64,000 nucleotides of DNA, taken from NCBI GenBank assembly GCA_039939375.1, contig JBDVJO010000011.1, positions 930,001-994,000 on the forward strand. The letters run 5' to 3'. The notes beneath the pieces are model-generated. The model searched no databases and was not told the origin of the DNA. It saw nothing but the letters and a program-made list of their open reading frames with translations. Shown in pieces: positions 51,348-60,364 of the stretch (position 1 is the first letter of the stretch; each line of letters begins with the position of its first letter). The DNA comes from Paracrocinitomix sp039939375 (GTDB lineage: Bacteria; Bacteroidota; Bacteroidia; Flavobacteriales_D; Crocinitomicaceae). Position numbers and translations under genes: made by a program.

Positions 51348-51860
51348 TCATTTAATAATTTCATATTTCCATCCTCTATAAACATCCTGCTTATAATTTT
51401 TGTTTTGATAATACGCACCAGCTATAAAGAACGGAATCGAAACAATTTCTGCCGCAGCACCATAAAGAAAATAGCCTAACCCACCTAAGAATTCGTCAGA
51501 TTTTGTGGTACCTATTAGTGCTAGCGATCCACCACCAAGACTAAGGATGCCACCTGTAATTAATAAATGTTTTCCGTGCTTGTATCTTTTTGTATCAGTC
51601 TGACAGCATTTCTCAATATTTACTAAGGCTATTTTTTTACCTTGAATTATTAAGGTGTCAGAATTATAGAAATCAAGTTTTCCCCTGGTTATTTTTCCTG
51701 AAAGTGTTTTAATACGCACTTGGTCACCACTTTTGAAAATTACGGTGTCTTTTAATTCAGCATTAGTGACTTGAAGTTTGCTAAAATGTAACGTGTCGAC
51801 ACCTTGTGCAAACGAAATCATTGATAAATTTAAAAGTAGAAACAAGTGAATGATTTTCAT
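51348..51860 (-). CDS. exported protein of unknown function
   Basis: A 170-residue protein with a signal peptide (MKIIHLFLLLNLSMISFAQ), a small beta-rich middle (KSGDQVRIKTLSGKITRGKLDFYNSDTLIIQGKKI; cited as the SH3/Sm-like pattern, about 45-85), a glycine-rich hydrophobic segment (about 103-120) and a second one (about 130-150). The middle resembles small barrel domains in Bacteroidota envelope proteins. Function unknown. It lies directly upstream of the methionine operon promoter on the same strand. Confidence 0.75.
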   Translation of the reverse strand: MKIIHLFLLLNLSMISFAQGVDTLHFSKLQVTNAELKDTVIFKSGDQVRIKTLSGKITRGKLDFYNSDTLIIQGKKIALVNIEKCCQTDTKRYKHGKHLLITGGILSLGGGSLALIGTTKSDEFLGGLGYFLYGAAAEIVSIPFFIAGAYYQNKNYKQDVYRGWKYEIIK

Positions 51861-52000
51861 TATTTTTTTTCATAAATCTAATTGAAAGTGTTTCATAGGT
51901 ATAATTGAAATTCGCTCTTGTTTATTTGGGTTTGCGAAATTCACTAATTTATTTGCAAATTAAACCTACGGCATAAATCTTGGTCTTACAATAACAAGCT

Positions 52001-53338
52001 ATGAAACTGACTATTAAAGATAAATACCATCTCCATGCAAGAACTGAGTTTTTTGTTCATCACGTGAACATGGTGAAAACAGATGATTCTGAAAAAGCGA
52101 TTGATCAAATTCTGAAGAAACAAAAAACTGATCCTTTAGAATACAAACTTCCTAAATGGAATCCTGAGTCAAGAAAAAAAATGTCACAGAAGCAGAAAAT
52201 GGAACAGAATAAAAAATGGCGCCAACAGGTTGGAGAAATAAATGCACTGTGGGTAGAAAGGATGTGTAATGAAAATAACGGTTTAACTGAAAAAATGACC
52301 TTGTTTTGGCATGGACATTTTGCTTGCAGAACTGCTGATAATCCTTATCTAACGTTAGAGATGAATAATCTTTTAAGGGATAATGCTTTAGGTAACTTTA
52401 AAGACTTGCTGTTCGCAGTGTCAAAGTCGGCTTCAATGATTGCATATCTGCACCTAAGACAAAATAAAAAAGGGAAACCAAACGAAGATTTTGCAAGAGA
52501 ATTATGTGAATTATTCACCCTAGGTAGGGATGTAGATTATACAGAGAAAGATGTAACAGAAATTGCGAGAGCATTCACTGGTTGGTCTACAGACCCTTAC
52601 GGAAAGCATATCGTAAAGGAACGGCAACATGACGCTGGTCAGAAAACTATTTTCGGTAAAACGGGGAATTTTTCTGGAGAGGACGTGCTCAATATGATTC
52701 TTGAAAATCCAAACTGTGCTAAAAGAATTGCTACGAAAGTTTATCAGTTTTTTGTTCAAGAAACGGTGGATGAAAATCACATTAAAGAATTATCAGAGGT
52801 GTTTTATGAATCATCATATGATATCAAAGTGATGATGAAGCACTTGTTTACGGCAAGTTGGTTTTATGAGTCGCAAGGGAAGTTAATTAAAAGCCCAATA
52901 GAATATTTAGTAGTCATGGCTAAGATGTTTGGTTTAGAATATCCAGATAAAAAAGCGGTAGGCGGCATTCAGCATTATTTGGGGCAAGTTTTATTTGATC
53001 CGCCAAATGTGGCTGGATGGGCAGGCGGCAGACAATGGATAGATGCTTCTCGATTGGCTTTACGACTGAGACTGGGTTCGTTGATCTTAAACAGAGGCTA
53101 TGTGATGGATGAGTTAAGTCCTGAACTGGATGAAATGCTTATGAAAAAGGTGAAAAAGAAAGATTTGAAGTTCTATGAAGAGGTGGATTGGGATGCCTTT
53201 TGGGATAAAAATAAAGACGCAAACATATTTGACTTATTCATCCGCAGCGAGAATGATAAATTGAAAAAAGAATTGAGTAATCCAGATGTAAAAACGGTGA
53301 TTAGATTAGTTAGTACACCTGATTTTCAATTGACTTAA
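52001..53338 (+). CDS. DUF1800 family protein
   Basis: A 445-residue protein of the DUF1800 family: MTLFWHGHFAC, NEDFARELCELFTLGRDVDYTEKDVTEIARAFTGW, and FDPPNVAGWAGGRQWIDASRLALR are hallmarks. Family members are usually paired with a DUF1501 protein, as here, and are thought to act in the envelope or in sulfated-polysaccharide or storage metabolism, without proof. The N-terminus shows no signal peptide, so it may be shorter than exported relatives. Confidence 0.93.
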   Translation: MKLTIKDKYHLHARTEFFVHHVNMVKTDDSEKAIDQILKKQKTDPLEYKLPKWNPESRKKMSQKQKMEQNKKWRQQVGEINALWVERMCNENNGLTEKMTLFWHGHFACRTADNPYLTLEMNNLLRDNALGNFKDLLFAVSKSASMIAYLHLRQNKKGKPNEDFARELCELFTLGRDVDYTEKDVTEIARAFTGWSTDPYGKHIVKERQHDAGQKTIFGKTGNFSGEDVLNMILENPNCAKRIATKVYQFFVQETVDENHIKELSEVFYESSYDIKVMMKHLFTASWFYESQGKLIKSPIEYLVVMAKMFGLEYPDKKAVGGIQHYLGQVLFDPPNVAGWAGGRQWIDASRLALRLRLGSLILNRGYVMDELSPELDEMLMKKVKKKDLKFYEEVDWDAFWDKNKDANIFDLFIRSENDKLKKELSNPDVKTVIRLVSTPDFQLT

Positions 53339-53375
53339 GGTAGAAATGAGCCGTCTGACATCAATCGAAAACATA

Positions 53376-53394
53376 ATTGATAATTGCACATTGA
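53376..53394 (+). repeat. AT-rich 19-mer shared with the metH intergenic repeat
   Basis: ATTGATAATTGCACATTGA differs at one base from the minus-strand sequence of 49039-49057. It fills part of the gap between the DUF1800 and DUF1501 genes. Confidence 0.6.
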
Positions 53395-53422
53395 AAATTG
53401 ATCATTGAAATAAACGAAGTTT

Positions 53423-54601
53423 ATGAAAAGAAGAGATTTTATAAAAAAAACAGGAATAATTACTGCTGGTAGTTTATTGATTCCTTCTTTTTTGAAAGCT
53501 AACATGTTTTCAAATAAGTTGTTGTTGAACAATAAACGTTTGGTAGTTATTCAATTGAGCGGAGGAAATGATGGCTTAAATGCTGTGGTGCCTTATGGCT
53601 TAGATGAATATTATCAAAACAGATTAGCTATTGGAATTGCAGAAAAGGAACTGCTAAAAATTGGGGGTAAATTTGGTTTTCATCCACAATTGAAAGGCTT
53701 ACATGATTTACATGAAAAAGGCTTATTGTCTATCATTAATTCAGTTGGATACCCCAACCCAAATCGTTCCCATTTCAGATCTATGGACATTTGGCATACC
53801 GCATCTGACTCTAACGAGTATTTGCAGACAGGTTGGCTAGGTCGATATCTTGATAATAACTGTGAGCATGCCTATGAAGGAATTGAAATTGGAGGCAGTT
53901 TGTCTTTGGCAATGAGCGGTCATCATCATTCGGGAATTGCCTTAACAAATCCTCAAGCTTTTTACGACACCATTCATTCGGATTTTTTTAATGAACTAGG
54001 AGATCCTGTTACTGAAAACGGAGAATTGAATTATCTGTACAAAGTATTCAATGACACCAAGAATTCAGCTGAGTATATTTTTGATCAGTATAAGCTGAAG
54101 AAAAACGAAACAGCATATAATGGTCGCTTTGCACAAAAGTTAAAGCAAATAGCAACTTTGATAAAATCTGATATCCAAACCCCAGTTTTTTATACCGAGT
54201 TAGGCGGGTTTGATACACATGTTAATCAAGCGCCAAATCAAAACAGACTTTTTGAGCAATTAAATTCGGGTGTTACCACTTTTGTTGATGACTTGAAAAA
54301 AGACGACTTGTTAAAAGATACGACTATTGTCATCTTTTCAGAATTTGGAAGAAGATTAAAAGAAAATGCCAGTCGCGGAACAGATCATGGTGCAGCTAAC
54401 GTCATGTTTGTTATTGATACGAATTTGGACAAAAAAGCTCATGGTTATAACAATATTGATTTGTCCGATTTAGAAAATGGAGATCCTAAATATAAGGTAG
54501 ATTTTAGGTCAGTTTATCAAGAAGTATTGTCAAATACACTCGGCGTTAATTCGGAAAAAGTGTTGGGTAAGAAGTTTAATGAACTAGGGATTTGGGGATA
54601 G
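53423..54601 (+). CDS. DUF1501 family protein with Tat-like signal
   Basis: A 392-residue protein with a twin-residue N-terminus (MKRRDFIKKTGIITAGSLLIPSF), a Tat-like signal lacking a strict RRxFxK match but close to it. LVVIQLSGGNDGLNAVVPYG, RSHFRSMDIWHTAS, GWLGRYLD and IVIFSEFGRRLKENASRGTDHGAANVMFV are the family hallmarks of an alkaline-phosphatase-like fold. It is co-transcribed with the DUF1800 gene, separated by 84 bases that contain an AT-rich repeat. Confidence 0.93.
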   Translation: MKRRDFIKKTGIITAGSLLIPSFLKANMFSNKLLLNNKRLVVIQLSGGNDGLNAVVPYGLDEYYQNRLAIGIAEKELLKIGGKFGFHPQLKGLHDLHEKGLLSIINSVGYPNPNRSHFRSMDIWHTASDSNEYLQTGWLGRYLDNNCEHAYEGIEIGGSLSLAMSGHHHSGIALTNPQAFYDTIHSDFFNELGDPVTENGELNYLYKVFNDTKNSAEYIFDQYKLKKNETAYNGRFAQKLKQIATLIKSDIQTPVFYTELGGFDTHVNQAPNQNRLFEQLNSGVTTFVDDLKKDDLLKDTTIVIFSEFGRRLKENASRGTDHGAANVMFVIDTNLDKKAHGYNNIDLSDLENGDPKYKVDFRSVYQEVLSNTLGVNSEKVLGKKFNELGIWG

Positions 54602-54695
54602 AATTCTGAAGAATAATTAATCCCTGAATAATTTTACTGACTTTTCTCATTCTTTATTATTGATTATTGTCTGAGTTTAATTAAGCTGGACCTGA

Positions 54696-54703
54696 TATAT
54701 TTG
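54696..54703 (+). promoter_or_regulatory. -7 element of hemF
   Basis: TATATTTG is an exact match to TAnnTTTG, 37 bases before the hemF start codon. The nearest TTG upstream is at an overlong 26-base spacing. Confidence 0.45.
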
Positions 54704-54740
54704 TGATATCATAATTTTGATGACTGAAAATAAGTAACAC

Positions 54741-55730
54741 ATGAAATTTCCCCTTTCGACATCTGAAAAAGGACAAAAAGCAACTGAATTAGTGAGAAGG
54801 TTGCAGCAAAAATTCGTAGATGAATTGAGCAATGCGTCAGATCCAAAAACTGTTTTTGAAGTAGTAGATTGGTTAAGAGATGAAGGCATTCATGGAGGTG
54901 GAGAACGTTATGTAGCTGCTGAAGGTGGGATTTTTGATCGAGCCTCAGTTAATGTTTCACATGTGCATTATGATGATTTACCCGAAAAAAAATTGGCGTC
55001 TGCGAGCGCATTATCAGCAATTGTTCATCCAGATAATCCGAATGCACCTTCAATCCATATTCATTTTAGTTGGACAGAATTAAGAGATGGTACTGGTTAT
55101 TGGAGAATGATGGCAGACTTAAATCCTTCGTTGCCAAATCCAGATCATAAAAAAATGTTTGAAGATACCCTAAAGCAATATGCAGGTGAGCATTTTGAAT
55201 CAGGTAAAGAACAAGGAGATGCTTATTTTTATGTAGAAGCACTTGACGTGCACAGAGGGGTGAGCCATTTTTATCTAGAAGGATTTGATAGTGGTGATTT
55301 TAAGAAAGATTTCCAATTCGCTGAAAAATTAGCGAGTGAAGTCATCCAAGCATATGGGCAAATTTTAAAACTTTCGTTGGATACTTCTCCTAACTTTAAT
55401 CAAGAAGACAAACAAAAGCAAATTGATTATCACACGCTTTATTTATATCAAGTCTTGACTTTAGATAAGGGCACAACAGCCGGAATTATGGTGCATAATC
55501 AAAATGATTTAGGAGTTTTTGGGTCTTTGCCGTCTACGATAAATAGCGGTTTGTTAAAGTCTTGGATAGAAAAAACGCCTCCACCACTAAATGATCTTGT
55601 GGCTAGGTTACTTAAGGTTTTTCCTGAAGAAGGGAATGTTAATGTTGGTAATCAAGAGAAGATAGCTTTTGCAAAAATAGTGAGAGCGTTTTATGGCAAT
55701 CACAGCGAACTGCTGACTTTTAGAAATTAA
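54741..55730 (+). CDS. hemF: coproporphyrinogen III oxidase (oxygen-dependent)
   Basis: Converts coproporphyrinogen III to protoporphyrinogen IX with molecular oxygen in haem synthesis. It is 329 residues: GGGERYVAAEGGIFDRASVNVSHVH, APSIHIHFSWTELRDGTGYWRMMADLNPS (cited in part), RGVSHFYLEGF, and a C-terminal GTTAGIMVHNQNDLGVFGSLP. It is slightly longer than the E. coli enzyme (299). It fits an aerobic organism with the oxidase operon at the other end of the window. Confidence 0.96.
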   Translation: MKFPLSTSEKGQKATELVRRLQQKFVDELSNASDPKTVFEVVDWLRDEGIHGGGERYVAAEGGIFDRASVNVSHVHYDDLPEKKLASASALSAIVHPDNPNAPSIHIHFSWTELRDGTGYWRMMADLNPSLPNPDHKKMFEDTLKQYAGEHFESGKEQGDAYFYVEALDVHRGVSHFYLEGFDSGDFKKDFQFAEKLASEVIQAYGQILKLSLDTSPNFNQEDKQKQIDYHTLYLYQVLTLDKGTTAGIMVHNQNDLGVFGSLPSTINSGLLKSWIEKTPPPLNDLVARLLKVFPEEGNVNVGNQEKIAFAKIVRAFYGNHSELLTFRN

Positions 55731-55796
55731 GGCTTATACCTAATTTTTAATTCTTTAAAGCCCATGATTTTTGTAACTTCACAAAAATCTAACATC

Positions 55797-57236
55797 ATGA
55801 AAGCTGTATTAGTTTGTTTCACTTTTTGCCTATCATTTTTATCGTTTTCTCAGTCATTTGATCAAACGACTCCTATCTCTGTATCAACCGGTGAAGGGAA
55901 TTATCATCCACAAGTTGAGGTGTTGAATGACGGGAACCCAGCTGTGATTTGGACGGATTTTAGCCAAAAAGACCTCTATTTTGCCAAGTATGATGGGATT
56001 TCGGCATTTGAACCGAGTATTCAGCTAAATCCGCCAGGTTTTAATGTGCAGTCTTACAATTGGAGCGGGCCAGATTTTTGGATGGAAGGAGATAACGTAT
56101 ATGTAATATTTAGATCAGAGGGATACAATACAGGTCATATTTATTTAGTGAAATCAACGGATAATGGGGATACCTTTTCAGATACAGTGAGGGTTGATCA
56201 ATTGGCAACCGGTTTTGGACAGTATCCTGATGTGGCTGTTTTGAATGATACGGTTTGGGTGACTTTTATGGATCACAATGATAGTGGACTCGATCCTCAG
56301 TATGTGGTAGCGAGATCTACTGACGGGGGGTTAACTTTTGAGCAAGAGGTTGCAGCAGGATCTTTATGGAACGCTGAAGCCTGCGACTGTTGTCAACCCG
56401 AGATTGTAGTAGATGAATCAAAAGTAGTGGTGTTTTTCAGGAATAATGACAACAATACCAGAGATATCAAAGCAGTGGTTTCATATGATAGAGGAGTCAC
56501 TTTCACGGATATGTTTTCGGTAGATAATCATAATTGGTATATCACATCTTGTCCAAGCACCGGTCCAGATGCACGATTTTTGAGTGAGAACAAGGTGCTG
56601 GCAACCTATAAAACAACCGTTTCAAACATAGCTGAAATTTATGTTAATCAATATGATATAGCGGCAGATGCCTCAGATGCATTGGTGCAAATTACGGCCA
56701 CCGGGGCCGCCAATCAACAATTGAATTATCCACAATTGGATGCCAAAAATGGAGTGATGGGAATTGTCTGGGAAGGTTCAGGGCAAAGTATTGATGTTTT
56801 TATAAATACTTCTTCATCTGGGGCGGCAGGGTTAAACCCGGATAACGCCTTTAATCTTACAGATGCATCAGGCGCTCAGAATAAACCGGATATCGCTGTA
56901 GGTGATGGATTGTTTCATGTTGTTTATGCAGACGGTGGAAATGTAAAGTATACGCAGCTCACTGCACTATTAAGTTTTGAAGAGATTGAAAACGAATTGG
57001 ATTGCAATGTTTATCCCAATCCTGCAACAGATGAGATTAATTTTGAATTCGATCCTGCTTTTACGGAAAATGGTACCCTTAAAATTTATAATGCTTTAGG
57101 CCAAGCCGTGCTGCAAAGAGAAATAACTAAAGGGGCTGCAATAAACATAAACACCCAACTTTTAGAGTCAGGTGTTTATCATTATTCAGTTGAATCTAAT
57201 TCAGGTTCCTCCGTAGGGCAATTTACAGTCAATTAA
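55797..57236 (+). CDS. secreted sialidase-fold protein with T9SS type A sorting domain
   Basis: About 479 residues from ATG 55797 with signal MKAVLVCFTFCLSFLSFSQ. Several BNR/Asp-box-like repeats are visible (KSTDNGDTFS, RSTDGGLTFE, SYDRGVTFTD), pointing to a sialidase-type beta-propeller. A cluster of cysteines lies in AEACDCCQPEIVV. The end (CNVYPNPATDEINFEF to FTVN) is the type A sorting signal. Catalytic residues of sialidases were not recognised, so it may bind and not cut. It overlaps the convergent PrsW gene by 8 bases. Confidence 0.83.
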   Translation: MKAVLVCFTFCLSFLSFSQSFDQTTPISVSTGEGNYHPQVEVLNDGNPAVIWTDFSQKDLYFAKYDGISAFEPSIQLNPPGFNVQSYNWSGPDFWMEGDNVYVIFRSEGYNTGHIYLVKSTDNGDTFSDTVRVDQLATGFGQYPDVAVLNDTVWVTFMDHNDSGLDPQYVVARSTDGGLTFEQEVAAGSLWNAEACDCCQPEIVVDESKVVVFFRNNDNNTRDIKAVVSYDRGVTFTDMFSVDNHNWYITSCPSTGPDARFLSENKVLATYKTTVSNIAEIYVNQYDIAADASDALVQITATGAANQQLNYPQLDAKNGVMGIVWEGSGQSIDVFINTSSSGAAGLNPDNAFNLTDASGAQNKPDIAVGDGLFHVVYADGGNVKYTQLTALLSFEEIENELDCNVYPNPATDEINFEFDPAFTENGTLKIYNALGQAVLQREITKGAAININTQLLESGVYHYSVESNSGSSVGQFTVN

Positions 57237-59340
57237 TTGGGGTAGTAAAGATTTTACCTACATAAGTAAAGTCATCTTCTGAAAGAAAAGGTTGATCTAA
57301 ATTGAACCCTTCTTTGATTAAGTAAACGTTGGTCAACGTCTTTTTTCTACTCATAAAATTACCCTTGTCCCAATGAGGAATAGCGAGTAGTAAATTTGAT
57401 TCATACCCTTCAGCATCTATGGCTTCAGTGAGTTCTAAAGTATATGCATTTAAATTATCGTTTACTGTGGTTCTCTCTTTTAACAACGCTTCCTGATTAA
57501 GAAGACTTGCATTTGAAAGGTGTTCCGTCTCAATTTTGAACTTTGCGCTGGTCGATAATTGTAATTGCCTACCAGATAAATCGAGCATTTTTCTTTTTGA
57601 CTTGAATAGGTTATTTAAGGGCAATGGAATTGGTGACACATACCCTTTGATGATTTTCATTGAACCCATAGTTATCGCAAGGAAGCAGATGTAAAAATTG
57701 AATCTCACGAAATTACCGAATAGAGTCATCTTGACATATTCAATCGGGTAGTAAACACATAGCGCCACGAAGCCGGTCATAATAATAGTAATACAAATAG
57801 CTATAACTAAAAATCTAAGTTTTGCCCTTTCAAGTAGCACTTCTTTATTGTAAAATGTGGTGTTATTTAAAGTATTATTGACGAAGTATCCGAATAGGTA
57901 TATACAAAACAAGAAGATTAAATCAGACATCCAATTATACTGAGTCGCCCACCAGTCCATGATCCAAAAATCATAAAAACCGTGTAAGAATGAAGCTAAA
58001 ACAAAAAAGATGGTGAACATTAGATATTTGTTATAACCTCTATATTTAGCTAGCATTAAACCATAGCCAATTGTTGCACTAAATGCCATGTGGGCAACGC
58101 AACAGTAGATTCCTCTGATACTTACGTTGCTTATGTTTTCGCCAATGTAACCTATGTTTTCTATAAAGGCAAACCCCAATGCAGACACAGCTGCGTAAAG
58201 AATGTAGTCAAACGGCTCATTAATTTGTTTGGTAAATCGCAGCATAATCAATACTGGTATTATTTTCACCATTTCTTCAATCATACCAATGGATATCACA
58301 CAATACCATAAGTCACTTATCGGCCTTAGGGGTCGGTGGTAATCAAATACATTCCACAATACGTCATGCATTGGGTACAACAGTTGCATACTGACAATAG
58401 AAATGAAAAACGTCAATATTAAATAACGCTTTTTTTCAGGTTCGTAAATGTCTAGTTTACGTAGGTAATGCAACCACAGAAGAAGCAACACTAGAGCGCT
58501 ACTAACGCTCATGATATGCCAATAGTCAAACTCAGCTTTTAATCTTACTTTCCAGTAATCAATCCAGTTGTTTTCTTTGAAGTAGCGAATTCTTTTTGGC
58601 CACTCAGGGATGTAATTAGTTGTTTCAGGATTATCAATCAAAGCGTTTAATTTTTCATGCTCATGAAAGTAATAGTACAAATACGAAAGGTTTTCATAGC
58701 TGTCAGAAACACATTCGTTCAACTCAATGCTTTTTAGTAAATGGCTTTCAGAAGAACTAAGACTATTCCAGCTATGACGATTAAGTTGATTTGTTCCCTT
58801 GACGTAATGGTAATAGGGGATGTTTGTGTCATAAATCTCACTGAGTTCATTATCTACCAATCTGAAATCTAATTCTAAATTCACATAGTGAAAGGCTGTG
58901 AATAAATAGCCAATGTCATGGATAGTAGAGTCTTCAGATAGTTTGAATCCTGCGTATTTATTGATAATATCTTGGCTATGTGGTTCGTTAATGAAATCTG
59001 AAACTGGTCTGTTAATGTGGCGTGTTCTTGATTCTATGAATTGTTTGAATAATATCACTTCAATAAGCTGCGCCTCATAATTACTAGAGTCAGACAAAAC
59101 GTATGTTGTACTTGTTGTATAGTTTTTTCTATAGCTTTCATGGATGCTTTTACCGAAGTCAGAATTCATGAATTGAAAAGGAACAATAACTATTGCACTA
59201 AGTATGAGTACTCGAATTCCTGTTTTGATTAAAAAGGACTTGTTTTTCCTGTTCTTGTAAAGGTTTATAAAGAACCAAATCAATAAAATGAGTCCGAAAA
59301 TAAGTCCAAGAAAGAAGGTGATTAGGTCAAATGTTTGCAT
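57229..59340 (-). CDS. PrsW-family intramembrane metalloprotease
   Basis: A 703-residue membrane protein. After two N-terminal helices (about 5-28 and 42-60) comes a periplasmic region to about residue 265, then about eight helices with the PrsW motifs: GMIEEMVKIIPVLIMLRF (EE), FAFIENIGYI, HMAFSATIGYG and FLHGFYDFWIMD (HGxxD). A C-terminal cytoplasmic or periplasmic domain of about 140 residues has no recognised family. PrsW enzymes cut anti-sigma factors at site 1; the target here is unknown. At 703 residues it is far longer than B. subtilis PrsW (218). Confidence 0.85.
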   Translation of the reverse strand: MQTFDLITFFLGLIFGLILLIWFFINLYKNRKNKSFLIKTGIRVLILSAIVIVPFQFMNSDFGKSIHESYRKNYTTSTTYVLSDSSNYEAQLIEVILFKQFIESRTRHINRPVSDFINEPHSQDIINKYAGFKLSEDSTIHDIGYLFTAFHYVNLELDFRLVDNELSEIYDTNIPYYHYVKGTNQLNRHSWNSLSSSESHLLKSIELNECVSDSYENLSYLYYYFHEHEKLNALIDNPETTNYIPEWPKRIRYFKENNWIDYWKVRLKAEFDYWHIMSVSSALVLLLLWLHYLRKLDIYEPEKKRYLILTFFISIVSMQLLYPMHDVLWNVFDYHRPLRPISDLWYCVISIGMIEEMVKIIPVLIMLRFTKQINEPFDYILYAAVSALGFAFIENIGYIGENISNVSIRGIYCCVAHMAFSATIGYGLMLAKYRGYNKYLMFTIFFVLASFLHGFYDFWIMDWWATQYNWMSDLIFLFCIYLFGYFVNNTLNNTTFYNKEVLLERAKLRFLVIAICITIIMTGFVALCVYYPIEYVKMTLFGNFVRFNFYICFLAITMGSMKIIKGYVSPIPLPLNNLFKSKRKMLDLSGRQLQLSTSAKFKIETEHLSNASLLNQEALLKERTTVNDNLNAYTLELTEAIDAEGYESNLLLAIPHWDKGNFMSRKKTLTNVYLIKEGFNLDQPFLSEDDFTYVGKIFTTPIN

Positions 59341-59478
59341 AGTAATTTTAGGTGAGTGAAAATAGAGGAGTCCTGCTCGTCAGTAGGTACTCCTTTTTAA
59401 CTTGAGTAATATTCGGTTAGCCCTGTGGTTAGTCAGGCTCAGTTGTTAAACTGCCTTGCGTTGAATTTGTCTCAAGCT
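59341..59478. other. intergenic region with a plus-strand hairpin
   Basis: GGAGT-CCT (59368-59375 region) pairs with AGG-T-ACTCC followed by TTTTT on the plus strand near 59390, like a terminator for a plus-strand transcript, although no plus-strand gene lies just upstream. The rest of the 397-base gap up to 59737 holds only the small frame at 59479-59634. Confidence 0.4.
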
Positions 59479-59634
59479 TTAAATTTGTAAGTAATATTCT
59501 AAATGTCTGTCTTCGCCTTGCCAAAGGGCAGCAAGGGAGTTTTTCTTTTTGTCAAGAAGTCTTGGATCAAACCAATAAGGCTTCGTTAAAGAAAGTAAGA
59601 GTAGAAGTACTACGGTTAAATGATTGTTTTTCAT
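59479..59634 (-). CDS. possible small exported protein
   Basis: A 51-residue frame from ATG 59634: MKNNHLTVVLLLLLSLTKPYW resembles a short signal sequence, followed by a charged tail (DPRLLDKKKNSLAAL, EDRHLEYYLQI). No family was recognised and the frame is short enough to arise by chance, so this is a weak call. Confidence 0.35.
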   Translation of the reverse strand: MKNNHLTVVLLLLLSLTKPYWFDPRLLDKKKNSLAALWQGEDRHLEYYLQI

Positions 59635-59737
59635 GGTTCTAGGTGTTAGTCTAAATAAATTACTAAAATTATTAGCAATAAGCAAATGAAATTAGATTAA
59701 CACAAGTTAAAACTCGACCGATTTAATTAATTTGAAG

Positions 59738-60364
59738 ATGAAAAAAAGAATTATATCTTTGGAAAAAACCCAAATCATGATATTTGAAACTAAAAATAAA
59801 CATAATCATCAAGTAGCAATTAATCCAACGTTTATACAATTTCCGGTCAAAGGGAAACAAGGGAATTCAGAGGTAAGGGAATGGTATATGAAAACGATTT
59901 CATATTCTCAAATAAAGAAAATTACACATGAGTTTGGTGACCCACAAATCACTTTCGATACTTCAGAATTTTTTACGCTCAATTTTGGGGATTCTGATCA
60001 AGCCAGAGCAATGTATGATTTATTAAAAGCTAATATTACTGAAGCGGAAGTTAAAGAAAAGCAATTAACGTCTATTCAAGCTTCTTGGGGCTTTTTTTTG
60101 GCTTTTTTAATTTTTATTGGGATCACTTACGCGGCTTACGACCTTGCGTCAGCTATAGATTCCGGTGAAGTGCGATATAGAGGGGGAGGTTTGCTGAAGA
60201 GTATAGTTTATTTTATTCCGTACATTTTAGGCCCAATAGGAACTGCAATTGTGGGCGGAATTATTACACTTTTAATTGGGTTGACCGCTGTAGCAAGATT
60301 TAAAAAACCTCCGGTTAGAGCAAGAATACATCCAACAGCTAAAAGTAAAGTTGAAATAGATTAA
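59738..60364 (+). CDS. two-helix membrane protein of unknown function
   Basis: A 208-residue protein from ATG 59738. The N-terminal half (1-110) looks like a small PH-like beta domain (VAINPTFIQFPVKGK, QIKKITHEFGDPQITFD, FFTLNFGDSDQARAMYDLLKANI). Two membrane helices follow (about 118-140 and 157-188). A bPH-like domain on a membrane anchor is plausible but not proven. It overlaps the convergent ABC transporter gene by 4 bases. Confidence 0.7.
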   Translation: MKKRIISLEKTQIMIFETKNKHNHQVAINPTFIQFPVKGKQGNSEVREWYMKTISYSQIKKITHEFGDPQITFDTSEFFTLNFGDSDQARAMYDLLKANITEAEVKEKQLTSIQASWGFFLAFLIFIGITYAAYDLASAIDSGEVRYRGGGLLKSIVYFIPYILGPIGTAIVGGIITLLIGLTAVARFKKPPVRARIHPTAKSKVEID

